From positions 930,001-994,000 of the forward strand of contig OX359201.1 in the NCBI GenBank assembly GCA_947172415.1: 64,000 nucleotides of DNA, read 5' to 3'. Shown piece by piece: positions 60,101 through 64,000 of the stretch (positions are counted from its first letter, which is position 1; the number at the start of each line of letters is the position of its first letter). A program made the translations under genes and the position numbers. This stretch comes from Chondrosia reniformis. Lineage: Eukaryota; Porifera; Demospongiae; Chondrillida; Chondrillidae. Under the pieces are notes generated by a model. It made no database searches and was not told where the DNA came from. It was given only the letters and a program-made list of their open reading frames with translations.

Positions 60101-61916
60101 ATGATCCATTTGTTACTTTTTCTGTGTAGATTACATAAATATTTTGCACTTATACTTATTAAAGTAAATAAAAAACATTTACAAAAATGATGTTAGAAGT
60201 AGGAATGGCAGTGCATGTTCACTAATACATCTGCAAAAAGTATCGAAACAAGACACTGATTATATGATAAGGCTAATCATACAGAAGTTGCATGTATACT
60301 GAAATTTAAGTAACTTAACCATACATACACTTCTGTGTTTGGGCGCACTAACCTGAAATTGGAATATGATAATATGATAAGTAGTTAACTATAATTACAG
60401 AATAAACTATTGAGGAAGGCAAGAAAATTCGTTATATTCCTCTAATAATCATGTACCATTCATAATGGGGATGCATTTATTAAATTTAATATATTCACAT
60501 ACCGGTCTGATCCAAGCAGCAATAGGGCCAGGTAGCAGTTTGGGTTTTATAAATGGTCCTGTATCCTCCCACAGAATCATAATAAGTCCTATATATGTCA
60601 AGTTATAAATAAAAACATGGATATGGCAAGTAGTAACTAAACAAGAGAGTAATCTTGTGGTAAAGCATATATATACTGAAATTTAAGTGACTTAATCATA
60701 TACATTATTTCTATGTTTGGATGCATCATCTTAATCAGAGAGTAGGTAGTACTGTACTCGCTAAGTATAAGCAGGCCGAAACAAGTACATTTCGAGATTA
60801 AAAAACTCGTGGGGCGCCTGGCGCTCCCCATGCAAAACTCGAACTACTTGCTGGTTCTTAGATATCCGGTTAACCGATTCTGGTCGAACTACACGTAGTT
60901 ACGAGTGAATGTAATGAGCGAGTTTCCTGATTCAGTACTTCCTGTGCAGAGCGGAGAGCAAACCATAGACTAACCACTACATCTGACCTTTTCCAAGATG
61001 GCGTCGCTTCTTCGGGTAACAATTTTCATATTTTAGGCCACGGGGAACAATTTTCATATTTTAGGCCACGGGGAACAAGTTTCAACAGACGGCATGCCCA
61101 ACAGACCGTTGCTCGCCGTGCGACCTATGTCTAGCTACATTCTCACGTTACACTAACTGCGCTACCTAGCACTACCTTCCGCAGGAATGCCTTCAGCTTA
61201 GCTTACACTGAGACAGTAACATCAGCGAATATATGCAACCTACGTTTCCAGGCCTTTCACCCTTAATGGATGTCGTATAACTAGAGAACAATAAAAAATT
61301 TCTACAAAAACAGTCCCCGATGACAGATTCAATAACTACCGTGACAATTGCCCAGTAAAGAAAAAACTGTCTCATGGGAAAGTTGAAAGGTCGTTTAAAG
61401 AGTGTTTTGAGCCGATTTTCATTTCGCCGGCACTTTAACACATTACGTTTCAGTACCAGTACCGGCGCTCTAACCAACAAAATCTGGAAGGCAAGGATGC
61501 CGGTACCGGTATCGAACGTAATAAATCTTAAAATTACCGGTACTGGCACTCTAGCCACTGCGTTTTCTTTCCGAAAACAATATAAAAAAACATGACTGCC
61601 CTATTCAATGTGTCTGAATGTATAGAATAGTGTTTTCCCACCAATAGGTACATGTTCTACTCCACCATGACCAAGTACAGGTCTGTCCTCTTCTACGCTG
61701 ACTCGCAGTATAATATTCACGATAACTGTACGTATACTGTCCGCTTCTGATGCAATTATGACACCTATAATAATTATGATACAAATTATATATCCTTATA
61801 CGTGGATATGAAAAGTGCATATCAATCATAACTGACTCTCCAAATTGCTGTGCTGTGAGGCATGTCATTACTGCCAAGAAAACAGCAAGAGGAAAGACTA
61901 ATCCAGCTGCTTTCAT
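57128..61916 (-). CDS. Secreted protein with two SRCR and two fibronectin III domains
   Basis: Six exons on the minus strand: 61642-61916, 60503-60588, 59798-60121, 58245-58565, 57693-57986, 57128-57432; 534 aa. Signal peptide (MKAAGLVFPLAVFLAVMTC), then a Tyr/Arg/Trp-rich stretch with paired cysteines (YYRCHNCIRSG, TCTWSWWSRTCTYW). One exon ends CCLDQT. SRCR 1 follows (LKLVGGTAPHNGRLEIS, YGTICDDGF, CHQLGF), then SRCR 2 (VRLVGGSTPFEGHVQV, WGTVCDINWDTNDAKVVC), FN3 1 (ending FSSSIVVTT) and FN3 2 (ISWKPPAVTHGN, SAGRSEGVHI). Each domain is one exon bounded by phase-1 introns, the classic shuffling pattern. There is no membrane segment or GPI signal, so it is probably an extracellular adhesion or recognition protein. 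Such SRCR mixes are common in sponges. Confidence 0.9.
59141..59384. mobile_element. Foldback element with ~75-bp arms
   Basis: ttcaaaaaaagaagttaaaa plus gtagggatgg at the left pairs with ccatccctac plus ttttaacttcttttttgaa at the right. The arms continue through gcacatctg/agatgtgcc and gtaacga/gttac. Related single arms are at 37360-37560 and 60185-60260. SRCR gene intron 3. Confidence 0.85.
61017..61080. repeat. 30-bp direct duplication (catattttaggccacgggg)
   Basis: acaattttcatattttaggc-cacgggga occurs twice head to tail. Intron 1 of the SRCR/FN3 gene, just after aagatggcgtcgcttcttcg. Confidence 0.9.
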
Positions 61917-64000
61917 GCCACTGCTACACTGTTACAGTATTCACGCCTTTATCTAAACACAGAATTGGTCAGGTGCAGAGAATATAATCATTCCAGTCCA
62001 GCAATGTCTGTTTATATATACATGTATATATTATATATAGTAAACCTCCAAGTGTGTGAACAAGAAAGTTAATTGGGACAAGCATACATATATATGGTCA
62101 ACGTTCACGAAACAGATTAAATTTCATATTATATGACTTCAACACAAATATAATTAGGCTGTCTGAACTTGAAAATGGATAACTTTGTTTATAGACTTCA
62201 TGTAGCCACACAACTTTTTTCTAGAGATATCAAAGACATATAATTAGCTTAATTGCATACTCTTCTAATTATAATATTTATAATATGCTCTCACTCAAAC
62301 CAATTAAAGCCTGCACTATATATATATTATCTATATTTGTCCTTGCAGACATAGAAGCTCCAGTGCATGTCTGTATATATTACTTTCATGTGCACATGTG
62401 TAACGTTCGAAAACAATAATGAGCATCGATCACTTCGCGTATAGAGCGGTTCACCGACAATGCACTTGACAATTCACTATTACACTTCACTAATATTGAA
62501 AACAACTACTAAAGCCACTCTTTTCTAAAAACACATGTACACACACAGGAAATTGATTACAAGTGACAATGATCAACTACCTAATCTAGAAGGTTCTACG
62601 CACGTTCAGTCTATTGACCTATATATTTCTTTACACATGTGCAGTGTTGTATATATATATACAGTTGGATCCCAGGATGCATGCCTCAGCCTTTTCTTAT
62701 GTACATTATAGTCATCAATTGTTTTGACTAGTGTGTACTGTGCGAAGGATGAATGTGGCACATTGTTGCATTGATTGGATGCAGCTGGCCTTGCTAGTCC
62801 TCTGATCTCTCTCTGTGTTTGTACAATGTAATAAAACCTTCTGTTAACCAACCTTTGATACGGCTATAGTTAGTGAAAGAGTATGGATTATTTGTCACAG
62901 GCCTAGGATAACTATAGATACAATTCTTGAGCTTCAGCAACAACTTATTTAAATAATATGTACATATAGAACATTTCGACCCGTAGGTATTCATCAGCTA
63001 TATATGTGAGGTGTGACAGTTAGTGATTTGTTTATATATATATATATATATGATCATGAAAGGAGTTTGCTTCTTTCTAATTGAGAAGTAAATCATCCCA
63101 GATTGGATCTAATGTGATTCCTTCACATACAAGCACCGAGTTCAGAGGTGGTGCATCATATATATTTGTCATTTAGCCTCATACTGATATCAACTACATA
63201 TATGTGTTTGAAATTGTATGAACTAAACGTGTATTACAATCATTATGTATCCAAATCACTGCAGTGATTTGTTATGTGTAAGTGGGTATGGGCATATATA
63301 TGGGTATATAAGAGTATGTATTACAATAGCAATTATATAAGCTATAAGTAGGCTTTTCATTAGAAGATAATGGTGTGTCTACATGAAGCCTACCCAATTT
63401 ATATTAACAATGCCTCTAAGGTATCATATAATTTAACTTAGAGGTTTTCCTAATATGTTTTGTGAACTGTGGCATGACCAAACTTGCATGCATGAGGTTA
63501 CCTATATACTCTGTGTGGATCTGTTTTTTATAATGTTGTTCATGTACAGTTGAACTTCTATATGATTTTTCTCTTGCCAATTATATGTCCTTTCTAGCTC
63601 CCCAAGCATTGTTTAAATGAGTAATTTCAGCTGAAATTAATATTAAATATGCTACAGAGGCATACAGACTACATATATTGGTTATCAAACACAAAGCATA
63701 ATAATAGAGAACTGACACATTTATTGAGTGAATCGTAGACATCCATCTCTATAGATATAGGGTGAATAAGCTTAATTCATGATGCGCCCAAACATGGAAG
63801 TGATGTGTTTTTAGAACAGCAATCTGACAAGTTATATTATATGCATATATACTTAGCAATCACGACAAAGAGACTCAGTGAAAAACTGAATATTATATTA
63901 TACTAGCTGGCTAGCTATGTATATCTATGATGTTACAATCCACCACTTATACATTGTACACATTCAGAGAATTTGACCAAACCACACCTGTACAGTAGGG
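61917..64000. other. Upstream of the SRCR/FN3 gene; no gene seen
   Basis: AT-rich. Contains family-C copy 2 at 62645-62862, a family-B fragment in reverse at 62962-63016 (gacccgtaggtattcatcagc), a (ta)n run at 63034-63050, and a gatgcgcccaaac element at 63780 also seen at 37408. No supported exon. Confidence 0.55.
62645..62862 (+). repeat. Dispersed repeat family C, copy 2
   Basis: Contains ggatcccaggatgcatgcct, cagctggccttgctagtcc and ttaaccaacctttgatac, matching 53045-53270. Confidence 0.82.

Noticed and set aside
60998-61020. Short start-plus-donor sequence (aagatggcgtcgcttcttcg then gtaac) as first exon of a plus-strand gene
   Set aside because: Six codons with no downstream partner seen; it lies inside intron 1 of the SRCR/FN3 gene.

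Overview
This window is animal nuclear DNA. It is AT-rich and intron-dense, with canonical GT-AG introns, many short tandem arrays and many small inverted-repeat elements. The genes are metazoan or holozoan orthologues: POMT1, XK-related, QTRT1, TTC16, an SRSF3-type SR protein, a LEKR1-like protein and a secreted SRCR/FN3 protein. Compact genes, short introns, SRCR-FN3 architecture and very frequent TACGTA words suggest a sponge (demosponge). That assignment is inference, not something a marker gene here proves. Coding spans were built by joining exons by hand. In every multi-exon model the joined exon lengths sum to a whole number of codons.

Layout. (1) 252-8434 (+): POMT1, missing its first exon(s) upstream of the window, with a long acidic insert. 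(2) 10047-11626 (+): PQ-loop (SLC66-like) membrane protein. (3) 13202-13799 (+): small secreted CAP/SCP protein. (4) 14267-16591 (-): intronless XK-related protein. (5) 16436-28118: a recent head-to-tail tandem duplication of about 5.2-6 kb. Each unit carries the 5' end of the XK-related gene, an intronless fucosyltransferase-like gene (GT1 at 17573, GT2 at 22826; +) and the 3' exons of queuine tRNA-ribosyltransferase (-). The complete QTRT1 (24391-29735) uses unit 2. Unit 1 holds an intact but headless set of its exons 5-9. A third, diverged fucosyltransferase-like gene (GT3, 30012) is divergent from QTRT1. (6) 31451-36542 (+): TTC16. (7) 38971-46108 (+): large coiled-coil protein, 5' exon(s) not found. 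(8) 46720-48251 (-): SRSF3-like splicing factor, sharing a 173-bp divergent promoter with (9) 48425-56165 (+), a LEKR1-like coiled-coil protein. (10) 57128-61916 (-): secreted two-SRCR, two-FN3 protein.

The most unusual part is the 16.4-28.1 kb duplication. It gives a filled-versus-empty pair for a 713-bp TA-flanked transposon. It places the promoter and first 51 codons of an XK-related gene in front of the catalytic half of a tRNA-modifying enzyme. It also yields fucosyltransferase paralogues whose differences cluster next to the presumed donor-binding motif. Also notable are a minisatellite made of copies of the POMT1 5' splice site and several dispersed repeat families present in nearly every gene.
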